This document shows positions 50,629 through 60,968 of a DNA stretch of 64,000 nucleotides, piece by piece; position 1 is the first letter of the stretch, and every line of letters begins with the position of its first letter. Below the pieces are notes generated by a model. That model saw only the letters and a list, made by a program, of their open reading frames with translations. It was not told the origin of the DNA and did not search any database. Source of the stretch: Bacillus sp. FJAT-27264 (GTDB lineage Bacteria; Bacillota; Bacilli; Paenibacillales; Paenibacillaceae); assembly GCF_001682855.1 (NCBI RefSeq), contig NZ_MAQW01000012.1, forward strand, positions 186,001-250,000, written 5' to 3'. The position numbers and the translations under genes were made by a program.

Positions 50629-50671
50629 AAAGCCAGAGAGATTGGTGATCCTCACCAACCCCTCTGGCTTC
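50629..50671. terminator. Bidirectional terminator before the GH87 genes
   Basis: AAGCCAGAG...GGTG and CACC...CCTCTGGCTT form a long stem between convergent genes. Confidence 0.8.
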
Positions 50672-50728
50672 AATTTCTTCATTAATATACTCGTTTATCT
50701 ATCGGCACCCTGCCTTGAACTTTAACCA

Positions 50729-53035
50729 TTAATTGATGATCAGGTTAAAGCCGTTTTGAATAAAGTTGGTATTCGGGTTGGCAATATTGCTGGTACTCAA
50801 GTTATTGAAGGTTGCCGAACCGTTGCCGGTGTAGGTATAGATTGCTGCCCCTTTGTGCGGGGAAGTGAAACGCGAAGTCTCAATACCATCCCGACCTGTG
50901 CCATTAATGTTGATGTTGTTGAATACGATGTTCTGGAATCCGCCGCCGTATCCGAACTGAACGGCACTACGCTGAGTGTTGATGATATCGATATTCGTAA
51001 AGGTTACGTTACGAATCGGATCACTGGATGCTTCCAGGTCAATCGCTCCGCGTTCACCGTTGTACAGATCCTTGCTTGTACCACTGTTGATAATGGTAGT
51101 ATCCGAAAAAGTAATTCCGGTGTTGTTTTGGAAATGGTAACCAGGGAATACCGTATTCATACGAATACCGGAACCACCCACTGTATCAACGATCAGGTTG
51201 TTCGTCGCCTTGTGACCACTGCCGCCGAAGAAGGCAATACCCGCAGCACGCCAGTTATGCTCGATGGTGTTAAAGGAGAAGGTGTTGTTCACACCTTGAG
51301 GCGCACCATTGATACTACTAGGCCATACTGCCAGACCATCGTCACCGTTGTTGCGGATGCTGCTGTTACGCACAGTAGAATTACTGGTGCCTTGCGAGAA
51401 GTTAACGCCGTCTGCAAGGTTGTTGCGAATACGGCTGTTCTCAACCACCAGACCATCAGCAATCATAGCCGGTGTATGAGCATAATCGCCCACCCAGATA
51501 CCACATTCAAAGTGCTCTACCCAAACGTTGCTGACTCTGGAGTTTTTGCCGAAATTATCCATCATAGCTTTGTAGATGGCCTGTTCACCATAACGTGAAC
51601 GAAGATTGGAGTTCATGTAGACGTTGCTGAAATCAAGTTTGCCTGAAACGCGGAAGGAAATTCCTCCGCCTGCAACGTTAGGGTTCGTGAACTGGATATT
51701 GGTATGCCAGATGCCCGCACCCAAGATGGTAATATTGTTAATCATATTGCTCTCTGTTCCGATCTTCCACATTCTGCTCAGATGGAAGGTGCCTTCTGGA
51801 ATATAGAGCGTTCTGCCTGTAGATACTGCCGATTGAACAGCTGCTTCGAAGGCAGCGATATCGTCCCCGCCGTCATTGGCTACGGCGCCGAAATCCGTTA
51901 CGGATACGGAATTCGCCGGACGGGTAATGGCTGCTGGAACAGGCTCGATTTCAAGGAAGTCTACACCGTATTCCAGGTTGTCGCCATTGTTCTTCTGAAT
52001 GCGAATGGTATCGCCCGCTTTGAGCGGAGTATCCAGCTTCCAGTGCACTTCGTCGAAGCGGAACAACGGACGTCCGTCCGCTGGCGTATCTCCCGGATGA
52101 TCGCTGGAGAAGTACTGCCAGCTATAGTAAGAGGTCAATGGAACGGTCTTAGCTTTGGTTCCGTTCACGTAGACATCCAGCGCTCCGTTAAGACCCATAC
52201 CGTTAGCAGAGTCTGGCATCGTGAAGCGCATGGTTACACCTGCGCCGCCTTCACCTGGTCTTACAGTCCATTGTACGCTGGAACCGTTGGAAGGAAGGGC
52301 AATGTAGCGCTGGCCAGAAGCTTCCGAAGCTGTCTGCGACTGGTCGAAATTCGGCGCGGATTTTAGCGTTGCTCCGCCACCACGAGTCGCATCTTCAGTG
52401 TTATAACGAGTATACGGCATGGTTGCTCCACGGTTAGAATTTACTGGTGGCGTTGGAGCTGGAGTGGCTGTAGGTGCTGGTGTTGACGTTGGTGCTGGCG
52501 TTGGTGTAGGGGTCGTACCGCCCGCACCATAAATTTCAAATTCAGATAATTGTCCTGCAGGCCATTCCGTGTTAGCCGTGATGTTCAGACGAACATAGCG
52601 AGTGCTTACGGCCGCGAAATTAATGGTAACGGAATTGCCAGCAATGTTAGGATTGAACGCATAGTTGGCAGAGCCCACAATATTGTTGAATGACGAACCA
52701 TTCGTGCTTCCCTGTACAGCCAGTGTCTGTGTCCGTGTTCCCCAAGATGCCGGCAACTTCAACACGATTTGATCAATATTCGTGCTCGCACCAAGATCTA
52801 CTTGAATCCATTGTGGAAAAGCATTGTTGTTGCTCTCCCAGTAAGTTCCCTGATTGCTGTCATTCACATTGCCTGGTCCGTAATTTTGAGTGTAACTGCT
52901 AGCGCTTACATTCTTCCCTAACGCCAGATTCGGTCCGCCGGCAGCAGATACTGGAGCAGGAGATTCGACTGTCAGAAATAAGTTTGAAATTAGCATGGTC
53001 AATACTAGAGACCACGCGATATATTTTTTACGCAT
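50729..53035 (-). CDS. GH87 alpha-1,3-glucanase (mutanase), short form
   Basis: I start at the ATG at 53035 behind GGAGGA, giving 768 residues with a signal peptide (MRKKYIAWS..., cleavage after PVSAA). Order: discoidin/F5-8C carbohydrate-binding domain (33-175), Thr/Pro-rich linker (175-205), beta-sandwich (about 208-370) and right-handed beta-helix catalytic domain (380-768). In the helix D542 (LADGVNF) and D565-D566 ([10 protein letters not shown]) have spacing 23 and 1, which equals the catalytic Asp triad reported for GH87 enzymes (Asp1045, 1068, 1069 of AglFH1). It cuts alpha-1,3-glucan in fungal walls or dental-type mutan. Paralogous to the gene at 53479-57039. Confidence 0.82.
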   Translation of the reverse strand: MRKKYIAWSLVLTMLISNLFLTVESPAPVSAAGGPNLALGKNVSASSYTQNYGPGNVNDSNQGTYWESNNNAFPQWIQVDLGASTNIDQIVLKLPASWGTRTQTLAVQGSTNGSSFNNIVGSANYAFNPNIAGNSVTINFAAVSTRYVRLNITANTEWPAGQLSEFEIYGAGGTTPTPTPAPTSTPAPTATPAPTPPVNSNRGATMPYTRYNTEDATRGGGATLKSAPNFDQSQTASEASGQRYIALPSNGSSVQWTVRPGEGGAGVTMRFTMPDSANGMGLNGALDVYVNGTKAKTVPLTSYYSWQYFSSDHPGDTPADGRPLFRFDEVHWKLDTPLKAGDTIRIQKNNGDNLEYGVDFLEIEPVPAAITRPANSVSVTDFGAVANDGGDDIAAFEAAVQSAVSTGRTLYIPEGTFHLSRMWKIGTESNMINNITILGAGIWHTNIQFTNPNVAGGGISFRVSGKLDFSNVYMNSNLRSRYGEQAIYKAMMDNFGKNSRVSNVWVEHFECGIWVGDYAHTPAMIADGLVVENSRIRNNLADGVNFSQGTSNSTVRNSSIRNNGDDGLAVWPSSINGAPQGVNNTFSFNTIEHNWRAAGIAFFGGSGHKATNNLIVDTVGGSGIRMNTVFPGYHFQNNTGITFSDTTIINSGTSKDLYNGERGAIDLEASSDPIRNVTFTNIDIINTQRSAVQFGYGGGFQNIVFNNININGTGRDGIETSRFTSPHKGAAIYTYTGNGSATFNNLSTSNIANPNTNFIQNGFNLIIN

Positions 53036-53478
53036 ACTATTCCTCCTAAGGCAAATGTGAGTACGATAAATCATAGATATCATAAAATGGTTAATTGATA
53101 ACGGTTACAATTCATTTTATAAAATTCTATTCTTCTTTTTCCCCGCCTCTCTGTCTACAAATCGGAATTACTGTCGAACGATCCCCCCTTCAATGACATA
53201 TAATCCAATTATAGATGACTCATTGCCAAAGAAATAAGTGGTAATTCTACGAATTATGTATGCATCTTCATGATAATAGAGGAAATTAGTTGTAATTTGA
53301 TCTTATTTTTCTATATTTTGTGCTTATAATTCGATACTTTCGTCTATATTTATACTGACACAAACTCAGCAATATCGACATTCAGACAGTAGACACCGCC
53401 TCTTTCCTCTATAACTGGAATAAACCAATGTAAAAAAGCAGGGTACTCCGAAGAGCACCCTGCCTTGGATTTTAACCA
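53036..53478 (-). promoter_or_regulatory. Upstream region of the short GH87 gene: cre-like site, promoter, terminator of the next gene
   Basis: On the minus strand TGTAACCGTTATCA (53096-53109) resembles a CcpA cre or LacI-type operator. TATAAT (53208-53213) is the likely -10, giving a leader of about 165 nt. AAGCAGGGT/ACCCTGCCTT (53432-53466) forms the terminator of the upstream GH87 gene. The region is homologous to 57040-57330 (shared ATAAGTGG-AATTCTACG and TATAAT blocks), so the duplication included the promoter. Confidence 0.65.
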
Positions 53479-56400
53479 TTAGTTGTTGATCGTAAGGTTA
53501 AAACCATTTTGAATCAAGTTAATATTAGGATTCGCAATGTTGCTGGTTGTCAGGTTGTTGAATGTGGCTGAGCCATTGCCGGTATAGGTGTAAATTGCTG
53601 CACCTTTATGTGGCGATGTGAAACGCGATGTCTCAATTCCATCTAGACCTGTGCCATTAATCTTGATGTTGTTGAACACAATATTCTCGAATCCGCCGCC
53701 ATATCCAAACTGAATGGCACTACGCTGTGTTCTTTGAATATCGATGTTGGTAAACGTTACGTTCTTAATGGAGTCATTAGAGGCTTCAAGATCTATTGCT
53801 CCACGTTCACCATTGTATAGGTCTTTACTCGTACCACTGTTGATAATCGTTGTATCGGAGAACAAAATACCCGTATTGTTTTGGAAATGATACCCTGGGA
53901 ATACGGTGTTCATGCGGAATGCAGAACCACCAACAGTGTCAACGATCAGGTTGTTGGTGGCTTTGTGACCACTACCGCCGAAGAAGGCAATAGCTGCTGC
54001 ACGCCAGTTGTTCTCAATCGTATTGAAGGAGAACGTGTTGTTCACACCCGCAGGTGCCCCATTCACGTTACTGGTCCACACAGCCAGACCATCATCACCG
54101 TTGTTACGAATACTACTGTTACGTACCGTGGAATTGCTGGTACCTTGAGCAAAGTTCACACCATCAGCAAGATTGTTGCGAATCCGGCTGTTCTCAATGA
54201 CCAGACCATCAGCGATGATGGCTGGTGTATGGGCATAGTCGCCCACCCAGAAGCCGCACTCAAAATGCTCTACCCAGACATTACTGACTATGGAGTTCTT
54301 GCCGAAATTGTCCATGAACGCTTTGTAGATCGCGCCTTCGTGATAACGTGAACGAAGATTGGAATTCATGTAGATATTGCTGAAATCAAGCTTACCCTGA
54401 ACACGGAAGGAGATTCCACCGCCTGAAATATTCGGGTTAGTGAACTGGATATTCGTATGCCAAATTCCTGCTCCCAGAATCTTAATATCATTAATCTTAT
54501 TGGTTGGCGTACCAATCTTCCACATGCTGCTCAGATGGAATGTACCTTCAGGAATGTACAATGTCTTGCCGGTTGCAACCGCGGATTGAACCGCTGCTTC
54601 AAAGGCTGCAAGATCATCCTGGCCATCATTCGCAACCGCACCGAAATCGGTTACGGATACCGAATTGGCCGGACGGGCAATAGCCGTAGGAACAGGCTCG
54701 ATTTCGAGGAAATCCACACCATATTCCAGGCTGTCGCCGTTGTTCTTCTGAATACGAATGGTGTCTCCGGCCTTAAGGGCTGTATCGAGCTTCCAGTGAA
54801 CCTCATCAAAACGGAACAGCGGACGTCCTGCACCCGGTGTATCTCCTGGCTGGTCACTGGAGAAATACTGCCAGTTGTAGTATGAGGTCAACGGAACCGT
54901 CTTGGCCTTAGTACCATTCACGTATACATCCAGTGCGCCGTTAAGGCCCATACCATTTGCCGAATCCGGCATAGTGAATCTCATGGTTACCCCTGCGCCG
55001 CCTTCACCTTGTCTTACGGTCCATTGAGCGTAAGAACCGTTGGAAGGAAGAGCAATGTAACTCTGCCCGGACGCTTCCGATGCGATTAGTGCTTGATCAA
55101 AGGTCGGAGCGGTTTGCAGTGTTGCTCCACCGCCACGAGTAGCATCTTCCGTATCATACCGGGTATAAGGCATGCTTGCACCACGGGCAGAGTATACGGT
55201 CAGATCAGTTGTGCTAACGTTGTTGGTTTGTTTAACTGGAGCTTCATTGGCATCTACCGCAACGGTAGTCGTCACCGTGTAGTTCCCAATTGCTGCTGTC
55301 CAGGTACCTACACTGACATTCACCGATGCTCCCGGCGCCAGTGTGCCACTATAACTACCATTGTAAGTCTGAACGGTTGCTCCGGCAGCGTTCTTCAGAA
55401 CGACTGTAACACCATGAGCTCCCCCGGCAGAAGTCAGATTTCCTTGATTCTTCAGGTTAACAGTGAATGCTACTGGATTGTTGACTGTTGGATTACCTGG
55501 AGTCCAAGAAACCGTGCCGACCAAGTCAGAGCTTGTGATTGGCGCAACAACTAGTGGAGATGGATGTGTGTAGCTGTTGTTTGCTTTATTCTCTTCGATG
55601 ATCTCGTTATTCTCATCTACCTTAGCGCTGACCGTGTAAGTTCCGGCAGTCTTGGTACCCGCATTCACGGATACTGTTGCCGATGATCCTGTTGTCAAAG
55701 CAGCTATCGTTGCAGAACCGGCCAACTCATTGTTCAAATAGAAGTTCACCTTAGCTGCCGGGGAACCGGCGGAACCGATATTCTTAACGGTTGCGTTCAA
55801 TGTGATTGCATTATTCTCAACCACAGAAGTCGGTGTCCAGGAAATACCGGTAATTGTCAAATCCGGATTCGGGGCTGGTGTTCCGAATACCTGGAATTCA
55901 GCAATTTGCCCGGCAGGCGCGCCGGAGTTGGCTGTAATGTTCAATTGCAGACGTTTAACCGTTGCAGTAACCGGAATCGTTACTGTATTACCAGAAGCGG
56001 GATTAAATGTGTAGGATTGTGCAGCAACCAGATTGCTGAAGGTTGTAGTGTCTTGATTATGGCCTAGCACTTGAATGGTTTGTGTCCGTGTGCTCCAAGC
56101 AGAACCAGGATTCAGCTTCAGTACAATAGAAGTGATGTTATGATTCGCACCAAGATCCAACGTCAGCGAACTAGGGTTGCTGCCGCCTTCCCAATACGTA
56201 TTGGTATCGTTATCATTAGCATTCGCAGCTACAAAGGATAAAGTACTGGAGGAGGCGGTGATCGCCTTACCGATCGCAATGTTACTTCCTGTTGGAGGGG
56301 TAGGCGTTGCGGTCGGACTAGCCGTTGGTGACGGGGTCACCGTTGCTGTAGGTACAGGAGTTGCAGTCGGTGTAGGCGTAGGTGATGGTGTTACTATTGG

Positions 56401-57039
56401 CGTGGCTGTCGGTGTGGCTGTTGGCGACGGTGTTACTGTTGGCGTCGCTGTAGGCACAGCGGTTGGAGATGTAGTCGGCACTGGAGTTGCCGTTGCGGAC
56501 GGCGACGGAGTCGGCGTTGGGCCGCTGGCACCGTAAACTTCAAATTCAGACAATTGGGCCGCTGGCCAGCCAGTATTGGCCGTCACGTTCAAACGAACAT
56601 AACGTGTGTTGGTCGCAGTAAAATTGATGGTAACGGAATTACCAGCAACGGATGGATTGAATTCATAATCCGCAGAGCCGACAATGTCCGTGAACGTTGA
56701 ACCGTTCGTGCTGCCTTGCACGGCCAGCGTTTGTGTCCGTGTGCCCCAGGCCGTCGGCAGCTTCAATACGATTTGGTCAACATTGGTGTTAGCACCAAGA
56801 TCCACTTGAATCCATTGCGGGAACGCATTATTCGTACTTTCCCAGTATGTCCCTTGATTGCTATCATTCACATTGTTCGGACTATAGGTTTGAGTATAGC
56901 CGCTTGCGGAGACATTTTTGCCCAGTGCCAGGTTTGGTCCACCGGCAGCCGATACCGGTGCAGGAGATCCAACGGTCAGGAATAAGTTCGAGATCAGCAT
57001 GGTTAATACGAGTGACCATACGACATACTTGTTGCGCAT
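53479..57039 (-). CDS. GH87 alpha-1,3-glucanase (mutanase), long multimodular form
   Basis: 1186 residues from the ATG at 57039 (GAGGAAAAT upstream). Signal peptide 1-32; discoidin domain 1 (33-175); Thr/Pro-rich linker with [13 protein letters not shown] repeats (176-250); discoidin domain 2 (253-395); two CARDB-like Ig domains (398-505 and 506-635, [20 protein letters not shown]... and [19 protein letters not shown]...); then the beta-sandwich and beta-helix catalytic unit nearly identical to the short paralogue. Catalytic Asp candidates D959, D982 and D983 keep the GH87 spacing. The many binding modules suggest attack on insoluble glucan such as fungal cell walls. It has its own cre-like site and promoter. 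Confidence 0.83.
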   Translation of the reverse strand: MRNKYVVWSLVLTMLISNLFLTVGSPAPVSAAGGPNLALGKNVSASGYTQTYSPNNVNDSNQGTYWESTNNAFPQWIQVDLGANTNVDQIVLKLPTAWGTRTQTLAVQGSTNGSTFTDIVGSADYEFNPSVAGNSVTINFTATNTRYVRLNVTANTGWPAAQLSEFEVYGASGPTPTPSPSATATPVPTTSPTAVPTATPTVTPSPTATPTATPIVTPSPTPTPTATPVPTATVTPSPTASPTATPTPPTGSNIAIGKAITASSSTLSFVAANANDNDTNTYWEGGSNPSSLTLDLGANHNITSIVLKLNPGSAWSTRTQTIQVLGHNQDTTTFSNLVAAQSYTFNPASGNTVTIPVTATVKRLQLNITANSGAPAGQIAEFQVFGTPAPNPDLTITGISWTPTSVVENNAITLNATVKNIGSAGSPAAKVNFYLNNELAGSATIAALTTGSSATVSVNAGTKTAGTYTVSAKVDENNEIIEENKANNSYTHPSPLVVAPITSSDLVGTVSWTPGNPTVNNPVAFTVNLKNQGNLTSAGGAHGVTVVLKNAAGATVQTYNGSYSGTLAPGASVNVSVGTWTAAIGNYTVTTTVAVDANEAPVKQTNNVSTTDLTVYSARGASMPYTRYDTEDATRGGGATLQTAPTFDQALIASEASGQSYIALPSNGSYAQWTVRQGEGGAGVTMRFTMPDSANGMGLNGALDVYVNGTKAKTVPLTSYYNWQYFSSDQPGDTPGAGRPLFRFDEVHWKLDTALKAGDTIRIQKNNGDSLEYGVDFLEIEPVPTAIARPANSVSVTDFGAVANDGQDDLAAFEAAVQSAVATGKTLYIPEGTFHLSSMWKIGTPTNKINDIKILGAGIWHTNIQFTNPNISGGGISFRVQGKLDFSNIYMNSNLRSRYHEGAIYKAFMDNFGKNSIVSNVWVEHFECGFWVGDYAHTPAIIADGLVIENSRIRNNLADGVNFAQGTSNSTVRNSSIRNNGDDGLAVWTSNVNGAPAGVNNTFSFNTIENNWRAAAIAFFGGSGHKATNNLIVDTVGGSAFRMNTVFPGYHFQNNTGILFSDTTIINSGTSKDLYNGERGAIDLEASNDSIKNVTFTNIDIQRTQRSAIQFGYGGGFENIVFNNIKINGTGLDGIETSRFTSPHKGAAIYTYTGNGSATFNNLTTSNIANPNINLIQNGFNLTINN

Positions 57040-57498
57040 TATTTTCCTCCTCAGGTGATGTGTAAGTACGTAAAAAGCTGTAACTCCCATAAATGGACGA
57101 TTTGTTAGCGGTTACAAAATAGCACATCTATCCATTTAAGCGCTTACTATTTCTTGTCCGGCCCTGTCTTTCTTGGACAATCTGGTATAGCAGGCGATCC
57201 TCCCTTCTATGACAATACACACTCATTATAGAGGCATCACAGCCCAGCAATAAGTGGCAATTCTACGGTAAATATAGGCAATTCCATGATAATCAATACA
57301 AATAATCCATAAGTAGGAATTAAAACCCCTGTCCAATTTCCTGTGCGTGATGCTTCTGTCCTACTTCCAAGGTGTTCCATCTATATATACACTACTTAGG
57401 TTCACAGCAAAAAACAGACCAGAGACCCTTCTCTCCGACCTGCTCTTTGCCCTCATATTACAATCAGGAACCATTCCATTCAAATTCTAAAGATAATA
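57040..57498 (-). promoter_or_regulatory. Upstream region of the long GH87 gene and terminator of the MerR-SDR gene
   Basis: On the minus strand TGTAACCGCTAACA (57103-57116) is a cre/LacI-type site, and TATAAT (57225-57230) with TTATTG 17 bp upstream is the likely promoter; the leader is about 180 nt. At 57407-57450 a hairpin with GT pairs followed by TTTTTT on the minus strand terminates the MerR-SDR transcript. Confidence 0.65.
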
Positions 57499-58845
57499 TT
57501 AGCTGTCGAAGGTCACGCCAGTCATTTTCTGACTCAGCAGCCATAGACGCTCTGCCAAGCCGGGATCAATCGCCCGCTGAAGCACGCCAGGCCCAAAAGG
57601 AGCATCGTCTGGAACAAGTGTTGAGATATCCACACTCTCACAATATACTCCGCCTTTTCCTTCAAGCTGTAGATTGGAAGCACACCAGACACTGGTCGCG
57701 GCCCCTTGTTCTGTGGTGATGAAAGTATATTGGCTGCTAGTAGCAGTCAGTTCTTCCTCCGATACATCCCGTGCCAAGTCTGTCTCAATCGAGCCGGGAT
57801 GAACAGCAAATGCACGAATACCATGTGGCTGCCCACGACGGTCCAGCCCAACAGCAAACAGAGAGTTCGCCGTCTTGGATTGACCGTAAGCCTCATATTT
57901 GTCATACGGCCGGTTCTCAAAGTTCAGATCATCGAAGTCAATACCAGAAATATGAATCCCGATAGAAGACAACGAGACTACCCGGGCGTTGCCTGATTGC
58001 TTGAGCGCTGGCCACAAGCGTGCCGTCAATTGAAAGTGACCTAAGTGATTAGTGGCAAACTGAGCCTCATACCCTCTCGCATCGTGAGTGACTTTCGGTC
58101 CCATAATTCCTGCATTGTTGATGAGGATATCCAACGGACGTCCGGAATCTAAGAACCGCTGCGCAAAGGCATCGATGGATGCCGGATCGATCAGATCCAG
58201 TTCCTCCAACTCTACTCGTGGAATGGCAGCCAGTGCTTCCCGGGCTTTCTCTAGCGTTCTTGCAGGCACAATTACTGTAGCGCCAGCTTCCGCCAGTACT
58301 CGGGTCGTTTCCAGACCGATCCCGGAATAGCCACCAGTGACAATAGCGATTTTCCCGGTCAGATCACGGCCTCCGAGCGCTTCTTCGGCTGTAGTAGTCA
58401 CTCCAAATCCGGAAGGAAGCGGCTCTTGCGGTGTAGCCGTATAATAAGAATAATTGTTCATAAAGTTTTCTCCTCCTAATTCTGAGAGCCTCATCATATC
58501 CTGATAATGCTCTAGCTTGAAATTCATAACCTCAAGCGTAGACTGTATTTCTGTCAGTTGCTGGTCAATCTGCTGCTTATGCTCAAGCAAGACGTTATAA
58601 CAGCTCTCATACTGCTGATCCATCGCCAGTTGCATGTAGCGTTCAATCGATTTTATCGGCATACGGGTTCGTCTCAGCCGCACGATGAATATGAACCGTT
58701 CCAGATCCAATTTCCCGTATTGGCGTTGACCATTCTCCGTCCGCTCTGAAGGCGGCACCAGCCCGATTTTCTCATAATAACGGATAGTATCATAAGTCAG
58801 TCCCGTCTCCCTGGCAATGTCTGCAATACTGTACACAGACTCCAT
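57499..58845 (-). CDS. MerR regulator fused to a short-chain dehydrogenase
   Basis: 448 residues; ATG at 58845 follows AAAGGAGAG. Residues 1-125 are a MerR protein (YSIADIARETGLTYDTIRYYEKIGLVPPSERTENGQRQY, then a dimerisation coiled coil). Residues 129-448 are a complete SDR: TGGYSGIGLETTRVLAE (NADP loop), NNAGIMG, SSIG and catalytic YGQSKTAN. Inside the frame AGGAGGAGAAAACTTT lies just before an ATG at 58459-58461, so a free 320-residue SDR could also be made. Either a natural fusion or two genes whose separating stop was lost. The SDR may give the regulator a nicotinamide-linked sensor. Promoter with 19-bp spacer upstream indicates autoregulation. Confidence 0.82.
   Translation of the reverse strand: MESVYSIADIARETGLTYDTIRYYEKIGLVPPSERTENGQRQYGKLDLERFIFIVRLRRTRMPIKSIERYMQLAMDQQYESCYNVLLEHKQQIDQQLTEIQSTLEVMNFKLEHYQDMMRLSELGGENFMNNYSYYTATPQEPLPSGFGVTTTAEEALGGRDLTGKIAIVTGGYSGIGLETTRVLAEAGATVIVPARTLEKAREALAAIPRVELEELDLIDPASIDAFAQRFLDSGRPLDILINNAGIMGPKVTHDARGYEAQFATNHLGHFQLTARLWPALKQSGNARVVSLSSIGIHISGIDFDDLNFENRPYDKYEAYGQSKTANSLFAVGLDRRGQPHGIRAFAVHPGSIETDLARDVSEEELTATSSQYTFITTEQGAATSVWCASNLQLEGKGGVYCESVDISTLVPDDAPFGPGVLQRAIDPGLAERLWLLSQKMTGVTFDS
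58471..58477 (-). promoter_or_regulatory. Internal ribosome binding site within the MerR-SDR frame
   Basis: AGGAGGA on the minus strand lies nine bases before the in-frame ATG 58459-58461, which begins the SDR domain at its natural N-terminus (MNNYSYYTATPQEP). Confidence 0.65.
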
Positions 58846-58899
58846 CTCTCTCTCCTTTCCACTGGGCAGCTTATCACCCAAGCTTGTCATTTCTTCTGC

Positions 58900-58930
58900 A
58901 GCTTATCCCATGGAGTTCACTCCATGTCAA
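58900..58930 (-). promoter_or_regulatory. MerR-type promoter with 19-bp spacer and palindromic operator
   Basis: On the minus strand TTGACA (58925-58930) and TAAGCT (58900-58905) are 19 bp apart, the over-long spacer that MerR proteins correct by DNA distortion. The spacer holds CATGGAGT-GA-ACTCCATG (58909-58926), a perfect 8-bp inverted repeat. It directs transcription of the MerR-SDR gene. Confidence 0.8.
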
Positions 58931-58981
58931 GACATCCCCTTTTAAAAAATATTCCTGTGGCTTAGCATAGCCTGCCAATGA

Positions 58982-60142
58982 TCACTTTATTTCCACCACT
59001 TTACTACGGGAGAACCCGAACAAAAATGGCAGCAGGGAGATTACACCCGCCAGAGCGAGGATAAGTCCTATCCAGAGCGGAGCGACCAAACCATAACCGG
59101 CGCTAATGGCCAGCCCTCCAACCGAAGAACCTACTACTACACCAAAAGTAACGATCGCAGTATGAATGGTGTTAACCATAAGACCACTTCCTCCCGCTCG
59201 GATAACCCTAGTCACCATAGGCGGGTTCATGGGAACCCCGGCAAGTCCAATGACGATAACCGCCGCTATAACCACAGCAGGCTTATGTGCACCAATGGCA
59301 AATATCAAGAGTGCTACCGACAGGAGAATCAGACCTATGGTCAGCAGTGGCATCATATATCGATCGGCCAGTCTGCCCGTAATTAAATTCCCAACCACAG
59401 TCGCAGCTCCATAAACGACAAAGAGCAGTGGAACCGAGGCTGCAGAAAAGCCTGTCAAATCGGTGAAAATAGGCGCAAAATAGCTGAACGCTGCAAATGT
59501 TGCCCCAATAATGAGAAAACTGGTCAGATAAGCTGCCCAGAGACCACGATTACGAAAGGATTTCAGCTCATGCCGCAAACTTGTCCGTTCGGGCGTAGAC
59601 AATACCGGAATCATCCGCAAGGCGGTCAATCCTGACAGCAAGACAAGAACCGCGACTGCCCAGAAGCTGAATCGCCATCCATAAGCTTCTGCGGCCCAAG
59701 TCGCCGCTGGAGTACCGAGAACGGTAGCGATCATAAGACCGCCGAAGATAATTGACACCGCGCGTCCGCGGGTATTCTCATCCACGAGCGAAGCAGAGAT
59801 AGAGATCGATACACCGAAGGCTGCCGATGAGGCTATACCGGTAATAATGCGTGAGACCATCATCAGCTCATAGTTCCCCGCCACCGCGCCAAGCAGTTGT
59901 CCGACGAAGAAGACTGCAATTAGGGTAATAAATGCTTTTTTCCTTGGTGTATTCAGTAAAGCTGCCGTGAGCAACGGCCCACCCACAACCATCCCTGCGG
60001 AAAAAGCGGTAATAAGATACCCCACCGCCCATACGGTTACTCCGAATTCTGCGGCAAGTGTATTCATCATTCCAGCTACCATAAATTCTGAGGTGGTCAT
60101 ACAAAAAATAGCCAAACTAAGTACATAGATTGCAAATGGCAT
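58982..60142 (-). CDS. MFS transporter, DHA1 type
   Basis: 386 residues, 12 helices; the N-terminal ALAIFCMTTSEFMVAGMMNTLAAEFGVTVWAVGYLITAFSAGMVVGGPLL is typical of the chloramphenicol/arabinose efflux group (Cmr/YbcL/YdeA), and RAVSIIFGGLMIATVLGTPAA is motif C. Drug or sugar efflux by proton antiport is the expected activity. An inverted repeat ATTGTA-N8-TACAAT and a possible promoter lie just upstream (60183-60202), so regulation by the adjacent TetR protein is likely. The MerR-SDR gene lies downstream on the same strand with its own promoter. Confidence 0.85.
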   Translation of the reverse strand: MPFAIYVLSLAIFCMTTSEFMVAGMMNTLAAEFGVTVWAVGYLITAFSAGMVVGGPLLTAALLNTPRKKAFITLIAVFFVGQLLGAVAGNYELMMVSRIITGIASSAAFGVSISISASLVDENTRGRAVSIIFGGLMIATVLGTPAATWAAEAYGWRFSFWAVAVLVLLSGLTALRMIPVLSTPERTSLRHELKSFRNRGLWAAYLTSFLIIGATFAAFSYFAPIFTDLTGFSAASVPLLFVVYGAATVVGNLITGRLADRYMMPLLTIGLILLSVALLIFAIGAHKPAVVIAAVIVIGLAGVPMNPPMVTRVIRAGGSGLMVNTIHTAIVTFGVVVGSSVGGLAISAGYGLVAPLWIGLILALAGVISLLPFLFGFSRSKVVEIK

Positions 60143-60182
60143 GTCAATCTCCTCTTTTCATAATTTATTGTAAAATCTAAGT

Positions 60183-60202
60183 ATTGTAATGATCGGTACA
60201 AT
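60183..60202. promoter_or_regulatory. Inverted repeat upstream of the MFS gene
   Basis: ATTGTA and TACAAT are separated by eight bases; on the minus strand TTGTAC and TAGATT (16-bp spacer) overlap it, making it a candidate operator. Confidence 0.5.
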
Positions 60203-60209
60203 TCTAGCG

Positions 60210-60234
60210 CAAAAAAAAGTGCCGGATACCCGGC
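60210..60234 (-). terminator. Terminator of the TetR gene
   Basis: GCCGG-GTAT-CCGGC followed on the minus strand by ACTTTTTTTT; it abuts the stop codon at 60234. Confidence 0.8.
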
Positions 60235-60824
60235 TAGTGAATGGCTGCCAATGTCCCTTCCACAATGGTGTTGGCCAAATCACGATTCTGTGCGGAACTG
60301 TTAAGTACACGAAGTCCGTAATAACTGCTGAGAAACATACCCGCCAGTTCTTTGGCTGCTCTTCCTGAAGTGATTTCACCAGTCTCAATCCCCTGCTCCA
60401 TCAGCCCAGAAAGCATCTCCTCTAAAAACCCGATATGCCGCGTTGCCACCTGCTCCACCATCGGATCAACCCCTGCCCGTTCCATGGCTGCGTTAATCAA
60501 GAGACAGCCCCGGCGCCCTGTTTCAGAGAAATCCTCCTGAACGGCCCAGTCCAGCAGCCCCCTAAGCTTTTCTTTCAATGGCAATGGACGCTGTAAAAGC
60601 TCGCTCTGCTCCTGAATGCCCTGCTCATGATACCGCTGAAGGGCTTGTTCGTATAATTCATGCTTGCTGCCAAATGCATTATACAAGCTGCCTTTTCCAA
60701 GGCCGGTCTGTCTGCACAAATCCTCAGTAGAGCAGCCTTCATATCCGTTTATCCAGAAGGCTTCCATAGCTGCATCGATCACCGCTGTATCTTTAAATTC
60801 TCGTGGTCGCCCACCTCTGGTCAT
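60234..60824 (-). CDS. TetR-family transcriptional regulator
   Basis: 196 residues. HTH: VIDAAMEAFWINGYEGCSTEDLCRQTGLGKGSLYNAFGSKHELYEQAL, the pattern of the AcrR/QacR-like group with Cys residues (GCSTED, LCRQT, RRGCLL) that could sense electrophiles or redox state, as NemR does. Divergent from the oxidoreductase gene at 60969, and upstream of the MFS gene on its own strand. It may control both. Direct TTACAGTG repeats lie in the divergent interval (60897 and 60921). Confidence 0.86.
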   Translation of the reverse strand: MTRGGRPREFKDTAVIDAAMEAFWINGYEGCSTEDLCRQTGLGKGSLYNAFGSKHELYEQALQRYHEQGIQEQSELLQRPLPLKEKLRGLLDWAVQEDFSETGRRGCLLINAAMERAGVDPMVEQVATRHIGFLEEMLSGLMEQGIETGEITSGRAAKELAGMFLSSYYGLRVLNSSAQNRDLANTIVEGTLAAIH

Positions 60825-60968
60825 GACAATATCCCCCTTTCCAAGTAATGATAAATCACAGTATAGGTAATTTGTAACGTTCAGTCAAGAAGTTGTTTAC
60901 AGTGTCATAGTTCTCTGTTACAGTGAAGATGTTATACCATATTAAATCGGGAAAGGAAGTCGGAATAT

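Noticed and set aside
50756..52366. Long plus-strand frames opposite the short GH87 gene
   Set aside because: Mirror frames of a highly conserved coding sequence. The same frames recur opposite the paralogue, and none has a ribosome binding site or a recognisable domain.
56290..56520. GGCGTTG/GGTGTAG repeats, possible minisatellite
   Set aside because: They encode the Thr/Pro linker of the long GH87 enzyme in frame.
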